Source: CAJCIW01 sp963833965 (lineage in GTDB: Bacteria; Chlamydiota; Chlamydiia; Chlamydiales; Rhabdochlamydiaceae). From it: DNA of 64,000 nt. This document shows, one piece after another, positions 55,737 to 64,000 of the stretch. Made by a program: the position numbers and the translations under genes. A model generated the notes under the pieces. That model did not search any database. It had not been told where the DNA came from and worked only from the letters and a program-made list of their open reading frames with translations. Position 1 is the first letter of the stretch, and the number at the start of each line of letters is the position of its first letter. The DNA is taken from contig CAWHZZ010000001.1 in assembly GCA_963833965.1 (NCBI GenBank), positions 496,001 to 560,000 of the forward strand, given 5' to 3'.

Positions 55737-57245
55737 TTATTGTCTTTGTTTTTGCCACGCTTCTTTAGAGATGCCTTCCTGTTCAAGCAAAAACTCGCGA
55801 AGGTCGATAAAAGCAGGGCCTTGTAGTTTTGTCTGATCCGCAGCGCTCATTTCAACCTTATTTTGGATGAAGAACTTTACAGCGCTCATGTTTTTAACAT
55901 TGATGGCGACACTCAGAACGCTTGGGCATTGATCATGGATATATGCTCCTGCAGCGATCAAATCCTGAAAGGCGCGATCGTTCCTCAAAGTGATCGCCTC
56001 ATACAGAGGCGTACGTCCTTTGAAATTATGAGCGTTGACGTTTGCGCCACGGTTCAAAATCAGTTGGAAAATCTCATAGCGCTTCTCTCCCTCTGCCCCC
56101 ATTTTTTGGACGGATAGATGCAAAGCGGTATTTTTCCAGCTGGCGTGGCTGCATATCTCATTGACGTTGCCTCCTTCCTCTAGGAGCTTGACCAGTTGAT
56201 CGTACTCGCCACTCGCTACAGCGGTTTGCAGCGGCGTCCAAACATAATGTTCGTCTTTCGCTTGAAGAGGACTCCATAAGTCGAGCTGACTCCTAAAGAA
56301 AAGCCCTTCAATTCGATACAACTCGTCAAACATCGACTTATCCCCGCTCACGATATTGTAGTGGTGAGGAAGAGTGAACAATTCTCGATCCGCAGATTGA
56401 GGCTTCCTCTTAAAACGGGTGAAAGAAGAGGCCGTCTGCAATTGCAATACCTCTTGTTCGTTCTTCAAATGATAGATTTCCGAGTAACTCATCGGCAGGC
56501 GGCAAGGTTCATCGTTGGGTCTTTTTAACATAAAGAGATTCAAGCTGTGCATGAGATCAAATTTTTTCGTGAGGAATGGGGCTTTTATATCTAAGAAAAG
56601 CTGGGTCATGCGGTGATTGTCATTGGGCGACTCAATTGTTTCATTGTTGCATAAGAAATAGAATCCATCGATGAACAGCCGCCCGCTTTTCGGCCGGAGC
56701 AAATTGTAGGTTTGCACAAGTGTTCCTACAGGATCGTTCAAGCGGCGAAAACACCTAAAAGAAATGGCGAGGTCGACTTTGTTTTCAAGATCAAATCCAA
56801 GTTCTTTGAATTTGGCAAATAGCTCTTCAACCTTGAATGCCCCCAGGTTATAAATTGTGCAACGGTCAGTCTGAACAATCCGCTCCCCCAAATGCTTTTC
56901 CCCTCGAATGGCATAGATATTAATTTTTATGTCTGGGGGGAGATCGGTTAGCCTTTCAAGGAATTTCGACATGGCTATGCTCCAAGTAAAATTATAGGCG
57001 CCAAGGTGCAAGACATTAAACACCTTTTGAGCGGGATAAGCCTTCAGGATCGTTGGCTTTAACAGCCGATACTCATCGAGGTTGAAAAGGCCGAATTGCT
57101 CGTCTAGCATTTCAAGAGAGGAATCGCAGCCATCTTTTTTTTCTTGCTTGGCGAAGTCATCGCTAATTTTTTTCTGCAAATCAGCTGGGCGCTGTGTCCA
57201 ATCGAGATATGTTTGAGAAGAGTTTGAAACGGCTTTTAAACTCAT
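55737..57245 (-). CDS. Methyltransferase-like/ankyrin protein, copy 2
   Basis: The 502-residue paralogue starts MSLKAVSNSSQTYLDWTQRP. The fold region has FNVLHLGAYNFTWSIAMSKF instead of the canonical LDxGxG, then DLAISFRCFRRLNDPVGTLV and NLLRPKSGRLFIDGFYFL. Ankyrin repeats cover about 335-480 (WTPLQTAVASGEYDQLVKLL, NTALHLSVQKM, NRGANVNAHNFKGRTPLYEA). It is the same length as copy 1 and about equally degenerate in motif I. AGGAGGTCTT gives a strong ribosome site. It lies 57 bases after copy 3, so one transcript probably covers all three. Confidence 0.8.
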   Translation of the reverse strand: MSLKAVSNSSQTYLDWTQRPADLQKKISDDFAKQEKKDGCDSSLEMLDEQFGLFNLDEYRLLKPTILKAYPAQKVFNVLHLGAYNFTWSIAMSKFLERLTDLPPDIKINIYAIRGEKHLGERIVQTDRCTIYNLGAFKVEELFAKFKELGFDLENKVDLAISFRCFRRLNDPVGTLVQTYNLLRPKSGRLFIDGFYFLCNNETIESPNDNHRMTQLFLDIKAPFLTKKFDLMHSLNLFMLKRPNDEPCRLPMSYSEIYHLKNEQEVLQLQTASSFTRFKRKPQSADRELFTLPHHYNIVSGDKSMFDELYRIEGLFFRSQLDLWSPLQAKDEHYVWTPLQTAVASGEYDQLVKLLEEGGNVNEICSHASWKNTALHLSVQKMGAEGEKRYEIFQLILNRGANVNAHNFKGRTPLYEAITLRNDRAFQDLIAAGAYIHDQCPSVLSVAINVKNMSAVKFFIQNKVEMSAADQTKLQGPAFIDLREFLLEQEGISKEAWQKQRQ

Positions 57246-57302
57246 AAGACCTCCTAAACGTTATTGGGCGAATAGGATAAATGGCGGAGGAGTTAAGAGC
57301 AA

Positions 57303-59033
57303 TTAAACTTCGTAACCGAATGTGTATTTTTCGGTTTCACTGCAGCCGATTTTGGCGACTTTATCTTTATCGAAGCGGACATATTCGTAACCAGCTTCTT
57401 TGAGAAAACTGGGCCATTCGCCGTCTGCAAGCAAACGCGACTCTGGATTAATATCGATCTCAATGCGCTTGAGAGTTTTATTGTACTCATTGGGATAGTG
57501 GTACATGATGCCGCCTTCTCCAGGGTAGCGGAGCACAACTAAGTGGCCGACCATGATCCAATGGTGGACCTCCGAGTAGCCGCCTCCTACAGGTATGAAA
57601 GGCACAATTCCTTTTTGATGAAGAGGATTAAAGGCGCGCTCTTTAAGTTCTTTCCCATCAGCCGCTGAAATTTCTGCGCCTTTCTGAATCAAAAATTCCA
57701 CAGCGCGCAGATTTTTCGCTTGGATGGCTAAACTAAGCGCAGATTTTCCCGGGTAACCTTTAGCATTAATGTCAGCTCCCGCATCGAATAAGTCTTGCAA
57801 AAACAGACCCGATTTATCAAACACCGCGGCAGTGTGAAGCACTGCGCGGCACTTGCCATCGTAGAGATCGATCCTTGCCCCTCGATTTAGAAGAGTTTGA
57901 AACAGCTTGAAATATCCATTTTGGATCGCCAAATGCAAAGGGGTGCTCCCCTCCGAATTTGACTCGTTGATATCGTTGGCTTGCTCGAGCAGATCTTGCG
58001 CTTTGTCCGCATCGTTTTCCACAGTCGCCTTATGCAAAAGAGGCTGTACAAGATTTTCGTCCTTTGTATAAAGCGGGCTCCACGTGAGGTTGTCGCGGTT
58101 CAGTACTCCATTTTGTTTCAGATGTTCATACAGCTGTTTGTCGCCGCTCAAGATCTGAGAATCGCCATATAAACGAAATTCTTCCTTGTCCTCGGGCTGC
58201 GGCTTCCGTTGGAAGCGCGTGACGTTTTGCGAGCCGATTTGCCATCCGTCCCCGACACACTCGGTATCGACGTAACTCATCGGGATCCGGCATTCAGTGG
58301 CATCGGGCCGTCTTATGATGAATTGATTTAACGAACGCATCAATTGGATGCTTTGCGTCAAGAAAGGGATCTTCATATCGATCAAGAGCTGGGTCATGGA
58401 GTGATTGAAATCGATTCCTCCATTCATACTCTCTTCGTTGCGCAAGAAAATAAATCCATCGAGGATCAGATACCCTGTTTTTGGCCGTAATAAATTGAAG
58501 ATCTGCTGAAGCGTTCCGACCGGGTCGTTCAAATGCCGAAAGCACCATCGAGAAATCACGATATCGAGTTTGCCGACGAGATCGAGCCCTTCTTCTTTGA
58601 ATTTGGCAAACAGCTCTTCGACTTTGAAAGCCCCTAAATTGTAAATTTTGCAGCGATCGGTCTCATAGACATGCCGTCCCCTTTCTCCGCGAATGCCGAT
58701 GATGTGGACCTTAATGTCTTTGGGAAGGTCATTCTGCGCTTCGATGAACTCGGCAACAGCCTGGTTCCATTGGAAATTGCCCGCTCCGATATCGAGGACG
58801 TAGAATTCTTTGCGCGTTGGGTAAGCGTCCAAAATCGTTTTTTTCAAGAGCGGCAGCTCGAAGACTCCGGCGAGGGAATACGATGCGTCACCATTGTGCA
58901 CGCCCCACCCGCTCACATTCATTTTCTTGAGATGCGCGTGCGACTTATCGATGCCTTCTTTGGTGGAGTCAGGGCGCTGCGCCCAATTGAGCCAAGATGT
59001 TTGCACCGAAGAAACAGCCATGTTTGTAGTCAT
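57303..59033 (-). CDS. Methyltransferase/ankyrin protein, copy 3 (canonical SAM motif, extra C-terminal domain)
   Basis: This 576-residue protein is first in the tandem set and the most complete. VLDIGAGNFQWNQAV (Asp81, Gly83, Gly85) is a canonical SAM motif I, followed by DIVISRWCFRHLNDPVGTLQ and NLLRPKTGYLILDGFIF. Ankyrin repeats run from about 335 to 465 (GSTPLHLAIQNGYFKLFQTL, GARIDLYDGKCRAVLHTAA, GKSALSLAIQAKNLRAVEFL). About 100 extra residues follow (EVHHWIMVGHLVVLRYPGEG, then a beta-rich end). The other two lack this domain. It may be an active methyltransferase with an ankyrin targeting arm. The divergent 124-base spacer to the PARG-like gene holds its promoter. Confidence 0.82.
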   Translation of the reverse strand: MTTNMAVSSVQTSWLNWAQRPDSTKEGIDKSHAHLKKMNVSGWGVHNGDASYSLAGVFELPLLKKTILDAYPTRKEFYVLDIGAGNFQWNQAVAEFIEAQNDLPKDIKVHIIGIRGERGRHVYETDRCKIYNLGAFKVEELFAKFKEEGLDLVGKLDIVISRWCFRHLNDPVGTLQQIFNLLRPKTGYLILDGFIFLRNEESMNGGIDFNHSMTQLLIDMKIPFLTQSIQLMRSLNQFIIRRPDATECRIPMSYVDTECVGDGWQIGSQNVTRFQRKPQPEDKEEFRLYGDSQILSGDKQLYEHLKQNGVLNRDNLTWSPLYTKDENLVQPLLHKATVENDADKAQDLLEQANDINESNSEGSTPLHLAIQNGYFKLFQTLLNRGARIDLYDGKCRAVLHTAAVFDKSGLFLQDLFDAGADINAKGYPGKSALSLAIQAKNLRAVEFLIQKGAEISAADGKELKERAFNPLHQKGIVPFIPVGGGYSEVHHWIMVGHLVVLRYPGEGGIMYHYPNEYNKTLKRIEIDINPESRLLADGEWPSFLKEAGYEYVRFDKDKVAKIGCSETEKYTFGYEV

Positions 59034-59157
59034 AAAACCGCGTTTAGCCCAAGGTTATGCTCAACAAATTAATTACATTCAATTAAATTAATTTATTTGC
59101 TTTATGTTTAATTTACATAGATTGTAAAATATTTATCAAATTAATAATGGAGTAAAT

Positions 59158-60882
59158 ATGGCTCAAGCTCTAACCCCAGATTCTCAAAATATTTTTTACA
59201 ATCTATTAGCTCTGAAACAAGAATACAAAGAAAAAAAGGCCCTTTTAAAAAGCGACCCTGCGACTCATGCCGACTTTCTGACAAAAGTCCGCAACTGTCA
59301 ATTTCAGTTCGAACAGATTCAAAACTCGATGGTCGGCCCCGAGAAAGAGAAAGTTTCCCAGGTCGTGCAAAAACAGCTCAACCCCCTTTTCCAAAAAGTG
59401 CGGAGCCTAGCGCCTGTCCAGCAAAGAATACCTGCCCACCTATTCAGAACGCACCGCACCCAAGAGGCTCTGGCAGCTTTTAAAGAAATGGAAACGGAAT
59501 TCCCGTGGGTTGTTGAAAAAATCTATGAAAATTTGTGGCAGTTAAAGGGCTACCCTCAAAAAATCAGCAGCAAAAAAGAGCTCTTTTTCTCTGCGCTCGA
59601 TACGGAAAGGGCCGAAGCAATTTTACTCAACGCTTCCACTCCTCAAATGCGACTGTTAGAGATCGCCCAACTGTTCGCAATCGGCGATAACGTAACGGCC
59701 TTTGAGAGATTCCTACTGTTTGCTATCGTCTATCCAAAAATCGCCGACTGCATTTACGGAAAAGTTTGGGAGGCCTACGGTCGCCCTACAAAAGAAAATC
59801 ACCTTGCCCACATCGCCGATGACAATTTCGGCTACGTCGCTTTTCACAATGTCCATCCCAACGGAGCGTTCGAGTTCAATTCGCAGCACAATGGGAAAGC
59901 GATTCAATGGATTATGCAGGATTTGCCGAGGTATCTCACCGATCAAAAATTTCTCTCAGAACAAAACGTACTGCGCCTCGATCGCAGGTGCGTTGAGGTC
60001 GCGAGCGAAACGGTCGATTTGTTCAAAGATGGAAAATATACTTCCCGCGATGGCAAAACGCACAATTTAAAAGAGCATCTCAAGATTTCCACTGAGCAAA
60101 CGCGCGTTTATCGCGATGCGGGATCTCATGAGCCTAGAAAACCCCGTTTTGAAAAGACGATCTTCGAAGTACGCTCTCAAAATTGCGTCGAGATGGCCTA
60201 TGACTTGAGTTTCCACGGCGGCAATGTGCTCGTCTTGAATTTGGCAAACTCGTATAAATTCGGGGGGGCTTATAAATCACACAGAGGGACGCAAGAAGAA
60301 GAGTTGTGCCGCTGCACAGGCCTCGCTCCTGCTGTGAATAAAGAGCACGGGGTCCAGCAGAGGGAATTTTATCCGCTCCACAAGCAAGAGAATGCAGGAC
60401 GCGCTGGCGGCCTCTACACGCCGCAAGTGCTCATCATCCGCATGGGAATGCAGAATGACTATCAATTTTACGATGTACCGATGCCGATGGCTGTGGCGAG
60501 CTTTGCCGCTTACGAGAAGCCTAACCTCGACTATTCCAATCCAAGCGGCCCGCGCCTCCAAGGCGAGGAATTGCACTGGACACGCGAAAAGGTCCGCACG
60601 ATCTACCAGGCTGCCTATGACAACGGCCACGACACTCTTATCCTCGGCGCATTGGGATGCGGGGCGTTTGCCAACCCTCCTAAGCACATTGCAGAGCTGT
60701 TCAGAGATGTGGGGGAGCTAGAGTTCAAAGGCTGCTTCAAGTACGTCGGTTTCGCCGTGCTAGAAGACATGAACGACGGCAAAGCGCACAACCCCGAAGG
60801 CAACTTCAAACCTTTTGCGCAGATGGTCCAGCAGCAAGGCGGACAGGCGTATACTGCAAGAGGCGAGAAAACTAATCTGTAA
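59158..60882 (+). CDS. PARG-like macrodomain protein (TIGR02452/DUF2263 type)
   Basis: The 574-residue protein has a helical N-terminal half (1-330) without a known domain. Its C-terminal half is a bacterial-type poly(ADP-ribose) glycohydrolase: VLVLNLANSYKFGGAYKSHR, then GTQEEELCRCTGL. The catalytic loop Gly369-Gly370-Ala371 and Gln379-Glu380-Glu381 matches the family's GGG...QEE with one Gly changed to Ala. GGLYTPQVLIIR and LGALGCGAFANPPKHIAELF complete the macro fold. PARGs remove ADP-ribose chains from proteins, so this may reverse host ADP-ribosylation. The N-terminal half is about twice the family's usual accessory length. It is divergent from the ankyrin set and overlaps the ABC gene by 11 bases. 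Confidence 0.85.
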   Translation: MAQALTPDSQNIFYNLLALKQEYKEKKALLKSDPATHADFLTKVRNCQFQFEQIQNSMVGPEKEKVSQVVQKQLNPLFQKVRSLAPVQQRIPAHLFRTHRTQEALAAFKEMETEFPWVVEKIYENLWQLKGYPQKISSKKELFFSALDTERAEAILLNASTPQMRLLEIAQLFAIGDNVTAFERFLLFAIVYPKIADCIYGKVWEAYGRPTKENHLAHIADDNFGYVAFHNVHPNGAFEFNSQHNGKAIQWIMQDLPRYLTDQKFLSEQNVLRLDRRCVEVASETVDLFKDGKYTSRDGKTHNLKEHLKISTEQTRVYRDAGSHEPRKPRFEKTIFEVRSQNCVEMAYDLSFHGGNVLVLNLANSYKFGGAYKSHRGTQEEELCRCTGLAPAVNKEHGVQQREFYPLHKQENAGRAGGLYTPQVLIIRMGMQNDYQFYDVPMPMAVASFAAYEKPNLDYSNPSGPRLQGEELHWTREKVRTIYQAAYDNGHDTLILGALGCGAFANPPKHIAELFRDVGELEFKGCFKYVGFAVLEDMNDGKAHNPEGNFKPFAQMVQQQGGQAYTARGEKTNL

Positions 60883-62155
60883 GCGATAGCTGTTTGCTCT
60901 TTCTATGATAGGCAAACAGCTCTCCATAATGGCCCCAGCGAACAAGCGCGTACAGCTGTTCGCTGGCGTCTTGATAGGGAAGCTCCTTATTTAAGAAAGT
61001 GATCAAATGCTCTCTGTCCAATGTGTGGTTCGGAGCTTTTTTCAATAGGTCGCACACCTTGACAAATAGCGGGATCACCTGCAGCTGCTCTTTCCAGATT
61101 TTTTTGCGCTTCTCTTCATTTGCCTTCAAAAACTCTTTGCCCTTTTTTGTTAGAGAGACCGTTCGATGCAAAATTTCAATAAAATCTAAAAGTTCTGCTG
61201 CCTGCAAGACAACAGTCACTTTGTCGAAATGCTGATGGCTCTCGGCCCCAATTTTAAAGATGTCTTTGGAGCCGCCCCGCGCACTTAAGTAGTGTAAAAG
61301 ACCGACGATCTCATCGAGGCTCACCGGCAGCAGCGGACCGATCTTATCTCTTTTGGGAGCAGGTTTGGCCTTTTCCGGCGTCTTAATGCGCCCATAGGTG
61401 TCGTGCAGCTGTTCGACCAAGCTTAAAAACTCAGGGGAATGATAGTCCCTGGGTCTTGGGATTTTATTTTCAATCACCGCATGGGCTGTCGCCGGCATTG
61501 GGCTGAGCACCAAGATCCGATCGGCCATAAAGGAGACCTCTTGCACATCGTGGGAAACGAGTACGATGGAGCTTAAATTGATTTCCTTATTCGCCCAAAT
61601 TTTGATCAACTCCGTTCGCAGCGCCTCTGCAGTAAACGCATCCAGTTCGCTGAAAGGCTCATCCATGAAAAGAATTTTAGGATTGCGCACGAGCGCCCTT
61701 GCAATCCCGACCCGCTGCTTCATGCCTCCAGAAAGCTCTTTGGGATAAGCCTCCTCAAAGCCGGCAAGCCCGATCATCGCAATCGCCTCTTGGGTCTTTT
61801 TCTCCATCTCCTCAACAGAAAACCGCGCGGCCTTCAATACTGTCTCAATGTTTTGTTTCACCGTCATCCAAGGAAGCAGGGCAAAACTCTGAAAGACCAT
61901 CGCACTATCCGGCATAAGCCCATGAAGTTCTTGGCCCTGATAGAGGATTTGACCTTTTGTTGGCGGGATCAAGCCCGCCAAAATCCGCAGAAGTGTGGAC
62001 TTTCCGCCCCCAGATGCGGCGATGATCGCGACGACCTCGTCCGGATAAACCGCTAAATCGATTTTCTCCAAGACGTGCAGCGTTTGACCGTGCGGCGAGG
62101 GAAAATCCTTACTGATCTCTTTTGCCTCAAAAAGAGGCTCATTGTGATTAGACAT
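60872..62155 (-). CDS. ABC transporter ATP-binding protein of the nitrate/taurine type, with C-terminal AAA-associated domain
   Basis: The 427-residue protein has Walker A ASGGGKST (about 47-54), signature LSGGMKQRVGIARAL, Walker B ILFMDEPFSELD and a switch His (VSHDVQEV). After about 265 an extra domain follows (LLPVSLDEIVGLLHYLSARG, EEKRKKIWKEQLQVIPLF) like the AAA-associated C-terminal domain of some nitrate/sulfonate importers. It energises the permease whose stop overlaps its start by eight bases. I prefer the ATG at 62155 over the TTG at 62164. Substrate unknown. Confidence 0.88.
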   Translation of the reverse strand: MSNHNEPLFEAKEISKDFPSPHGQTLHVLEKIDLAVYPDEVVAIIAASGGGKSTLLRILAGLIPPTKGQILYQGQELHGLMPDSAMVFQSFALLPWMTVKQNIETVLKAARFSVEEMEKKTQEAIAMIGLAGFEEAYPKELSGGMKQRVGIARALVRNPKILFMDEPFSELDAFTAEALRTELIKIWANKEINLSSIVLVSHDVQEVSFMADRILVLSPMPATAHAVIENKIPRPRDYHSPEFLSLVEQLHDTYGRIKTPEKAKPAPKRDKIGPLLPVSLDEIVGLLHYLSARGGSKDIFKIGAESHQHFDKVTVVLQAAELLDFIEILHRTVSLTKKGKEFLKANEEKRKKIWKEQLQVIPLFVKVCDLLKKAPNHTLDREHLITFLNKELPYQDASEQLYALVRWGHYGELFAYHRKSKQLSLTD

Positions 62156-63824
62156 TAAGCGCAAACCGTTTTTCCGAGTAATGATAGAGCCTGAGCCAAA
62201 CCTGGTAATTGATGATCACAACAACAACCATCATGACGAGAATGCTCGCCGCTAAAAGAGGATAGTCGTTGTTTTGCGCCGCCATGCTGATCGCCGAGCC
62301 AATACCCGGTGTCGTCCAAACCTGGTGCTTATAAGTCACGTACTCCGCCACAATGCTAGCATTCCAAGCCCCTCCAGAGGCCGCCACCACTCCTGTGATC
62401 AGGTAAGGCACGATCGCCGGTAGCTGCAAAGAAAAAAAGCGATGGCGGCCCGAAAATTGAAAACTGCTCGTCATCTCTTTTAAATCCGATGGGATCGCTT
62501 TTGCTCCGGCCATGACATTGAAGAGAACATACCACTGTGTGCCCATGAGCATCAGGACAATGCTGCCGATGCCCAGCGGAATTTTAAAAAGCACAAAAAT
62601 CAAGATAAAAACAGGGAAAAGCAGTGTCGCCGGAAAAGAAGCGACGATTTGCAAGATCGGCTGCAACACCCGCGCTCTTTTTTCCACGGCGCATGCGGCG
62701 ATGCCGAGAGGAACCATGACAACGATGCTAATCACGACGCAGAACACAACACGGGCAAACGTCATCGCCAGCATTTTGCCCAGGTCCAGCCACTGGTCCA
62801 AGGTGACATTTTTTATCAGTTCGAAAACATAAATAGCGGCGATGCCAAGGAGGACAAGTAGGGTGATGACAACGATTTTGCTGATTGCTTTGATCGTGAG
62901 GCGGAAGTTGAATGTTTTTATTTCTTTGTTTTTCCTATTTTGGAGCCACCTGCCTAGACGGTGGAGTTGGCCGCGGATAAGGCCGATGAAATAGGAGTTT
63001 TTTAAAACGTTTAAAAACCAAGAATGGGTTTCAAGAGGAGCGCTTGCCTCTTCGAGACGAAATCTCTGAGACCAAACAATCAGCGGCCTCCACAGAAACT
63101 GATCGATCGCCACGATTAGCAGGACCATCGCAATGATCGCCGCTATCATGGCCGGAACATCCTCATTCGACGCCGCCACGCTCATGTAAGAACCGAGCCC
63201 AGGAAGTCGGAAATCCCTACCTCTGAGCGTAAAAGCTTCATTGACCATGAGCAAAAACCAAGCGCCCGCCATGCTGATGATGCTATTCCAAGTTAAGCTT
63301 TGTACGGTGCAAGGAAGCTCGATCCATCGCAGTCGCTGCGAAGTGCTGAAGCGATAAACGGTGCCGCAATCGTTCTTTTCCAAGGGGACAGTACGGATTG
63401 AATGATAAACGCCAAAGACCATGTTCCACACCTGTGCAGTGAACATGAGCAGGATCGCGGCGAGTTCCAATCCCATGTTGCTGTGATGGAAAATCGCCAG
63501 AAACAAGAGCACAAATCCTGGCAAAAAGCCCAAAAAGGGAATGCTTTGAAAAATATCGATGAGCGGGATAAGCACCCTCTCCGCAAACTTATCCTTAGCC
63601 GCCAAAAAGCCGATCGCGATGGCGAAGACCAGCGACAAAATATAGGCCGCAAAGCCGCGCGCGAAGGAAAAAAACGTGTACTGCGGCAAATGCGCCAAAG
63701 ACAGATCGATATCGACCTTTTCGCGTAAAGGGCCGAAGAATTGGCCCAAATAGCTTGAAAAGCCAACACAGAGGCAAATCGCGAGCACAACTAAAAAAAG
63801 GTCGGAAGTAATTTTGCGTTTCAT
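62148..63824 (-). CDS. ABC transporter permease with two fused membrane domains
   Basis: The 558-residue protein has two BPD-type membrane halves with about six helices each: the first from about 55 to 250 (IDIFQSIPFLGFLPGFVLLF), the second from about 320 to 545 (LQIVASFPATLLFPVFILIF). EAA-type loops include RTVPLEKNDCGTVYRFS and KAIPSDLKEMTSSFQFSGRH. Nitrate/sulfonate-class permeases are normally single-domain homodimers, so this is a duplication and fusion. It is followed by its ATPase. No periplasmic binding protein gene lies in this window. Substrate unknown. Confidence 0.88.
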   Translation of the reverse strand: MKRKITSDLFLVVLAICLCVGFSSYLGQFFGPLREKVDIDLSLAHLPQYTFFSFARGFAAYILSLVFAIAIGFLAAKDKFAERVLIPLIDIFQSIPFLGFLPGFVLLFLAIFHHSNMGLELAAILLMFTAQVWNMVFGVYHSIRTVPLEKNDCGTVYRFSTSQRLRWIELPCTVQSLTWNSIISMAGAWFLLMVNEAFTLRGRDFRLPGLGSYMSVAASNEDVPAMIAAIIAMVLLIVAIDQFLWRPLIVWSQRFRLEEASAPLETHSWFLNVLKNSYFIGLIRGQLHRLGRWLQNRKNKEIKTFNFRLTIKAISKIVVITLLVLLGIAAIYVFELIKNVTLDQWLDLGKMLAMTFARVVFCVVISIVVMVPLGIAACAVEKRARVLQPILQIVASFPATLLFPVFILIFVLFKIPLGIGSIVLMLMGTQWYVLFNVMAGAKAIPSDLKEMTSSFQFSGRHRFFSLQLPAIVPYLITGVVAASGGAWNASIVAEYVTYKHQVWTTPGIGSAISMAAQNNDYPLLAASILVMMVVVVIINYQVWLRLYHYSEKRFALNV

Positions 63825-64000
63825 CCTTTTTTGTTATAACGATTTTAAATATCATCGGCAAAGATATATATACATACAGCCCTCTTCGCGAGAATCTATT
63901 TGCGGCGCCTTGAATCAACTCGGGTATAATGTTGTTCCGATTTCCGCTCTCCAAAACTTAATCAAACTTGATCATTTCTGATCAAAAGATCAACTTTGGT
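63825..64000. other. Upstream region of the permease gene, with an inverted repeat
   Basis: No ORF is visible in these 176 bases. TTGATCA-TTTC-TGATCAA near 63967-63984 is a perfect seven-base-pair inverted repeat, with a related GATCAA copy just after. TATAAT at 63926-63931 could be a plus-strand -10, but no good -35 lies at the right distance. Nothing else is evident. Confidence 0.3.

Overview
The window is chromosomal DNA from a member of the Chlamydiae, most likely one of the amoeba- or arthropod-associated families outside Chlamydiaceae. Evidence: the 16S gene has the chlamydial 5' end and the GTGGATGAGGCAT signature. A short protein carries the conserved core of the histone-like protein Hc1. 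Many housekeeping genes occur in an order I recall from Chlamydia: kdsD/kpsF, an E2 acyltransferase, an SDF-type symporter, spoU and a methyltransferase, nrdR-dksA-lspA, znuABC, rplU-rpmA-obgE. Features pointing away from Chlamydiaceae are the start of a glutamine-dependent NAD synthetase, a NADP-type isocitrate dehydrogenase, NhaD, and many eukaryote-like proteins. I cannot name the genus from sequence alone.

Layout. 1-10.9 kb: NAD synthetase start, an F-box protein, htpG, an exported phosphoesterase, yajC, an rRNA uracil methyltransferase, an Hc1-like protein, a class IV aminotransferase, a palindromic repeat with an IS200/IS605-like hairpin, and an RRM protein. 11-14.5 kb: AT-rich accessory segment with two large unrecognised proteins, one apparently frameshifted. 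14.5-20 kb: complete rRNA operon (16S-23S-5S, minus strand) with no tRNA in the spacer and no visible intron. 20-32.6 kb: nhaD, a frameshifted exported protein, kdsD, a second F-box protein, icd, E2, lpxK, gmhA and asd. 32.6-42.5 kb: a PRPP synthetase with a signal peptide, a Rieske oxygenase resembling sterol 7-desaturases, RNA modification genes, a NADAR-domain protein, cinA-hyp-lspA-dksA-nrdR, and a dicarboxylate symporter. 42.5-49.5 kb: accessory block with an F-box/WD40 protein broken at an A10 tract, a Thr/Ser-rich protein, an Ntn-hydrolase (acid ceramidase/C45-like) with a bilobed hydrophobic region, and tRNA-Ser(GGA). 49.6-54.2 kb: zinc ABC importer, two tiny basic proteins, L21, L27, Obg. 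54.2-60.9 kb: three tandem methyltransferase-like/ankyrin paralogues, and divergent from them a PARG-like macrodomain protein. 60.9-63.8 kb: an ABC importer with a fused double permease and no binding protein nearby.

How the genes fit together. The housekeeping part covers translation, lipid A/heptose/Kdo precursors, lipoprotein maturation, NAD and PRPP metabolism, and ion or metal transport. Between these sit blocks of host-directed candidates: three F-box proteins, three ankyrin proteins, two ADP-ribose-linked proteins (NADAR and PARG-like), a ceramidase-like hydrolase, and a sterol-type Rieske enzyme. I think the most novel material is the tandem methyltransferase-ankyrin family, in which only one copy keeps a canonical SAM motif, together with its PARG-like neighbour. 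The two lipid-directed enzymes come next. Three genes carry a +1-type frame break near their 3' ends; these may be real decay, slippage or assembly error.
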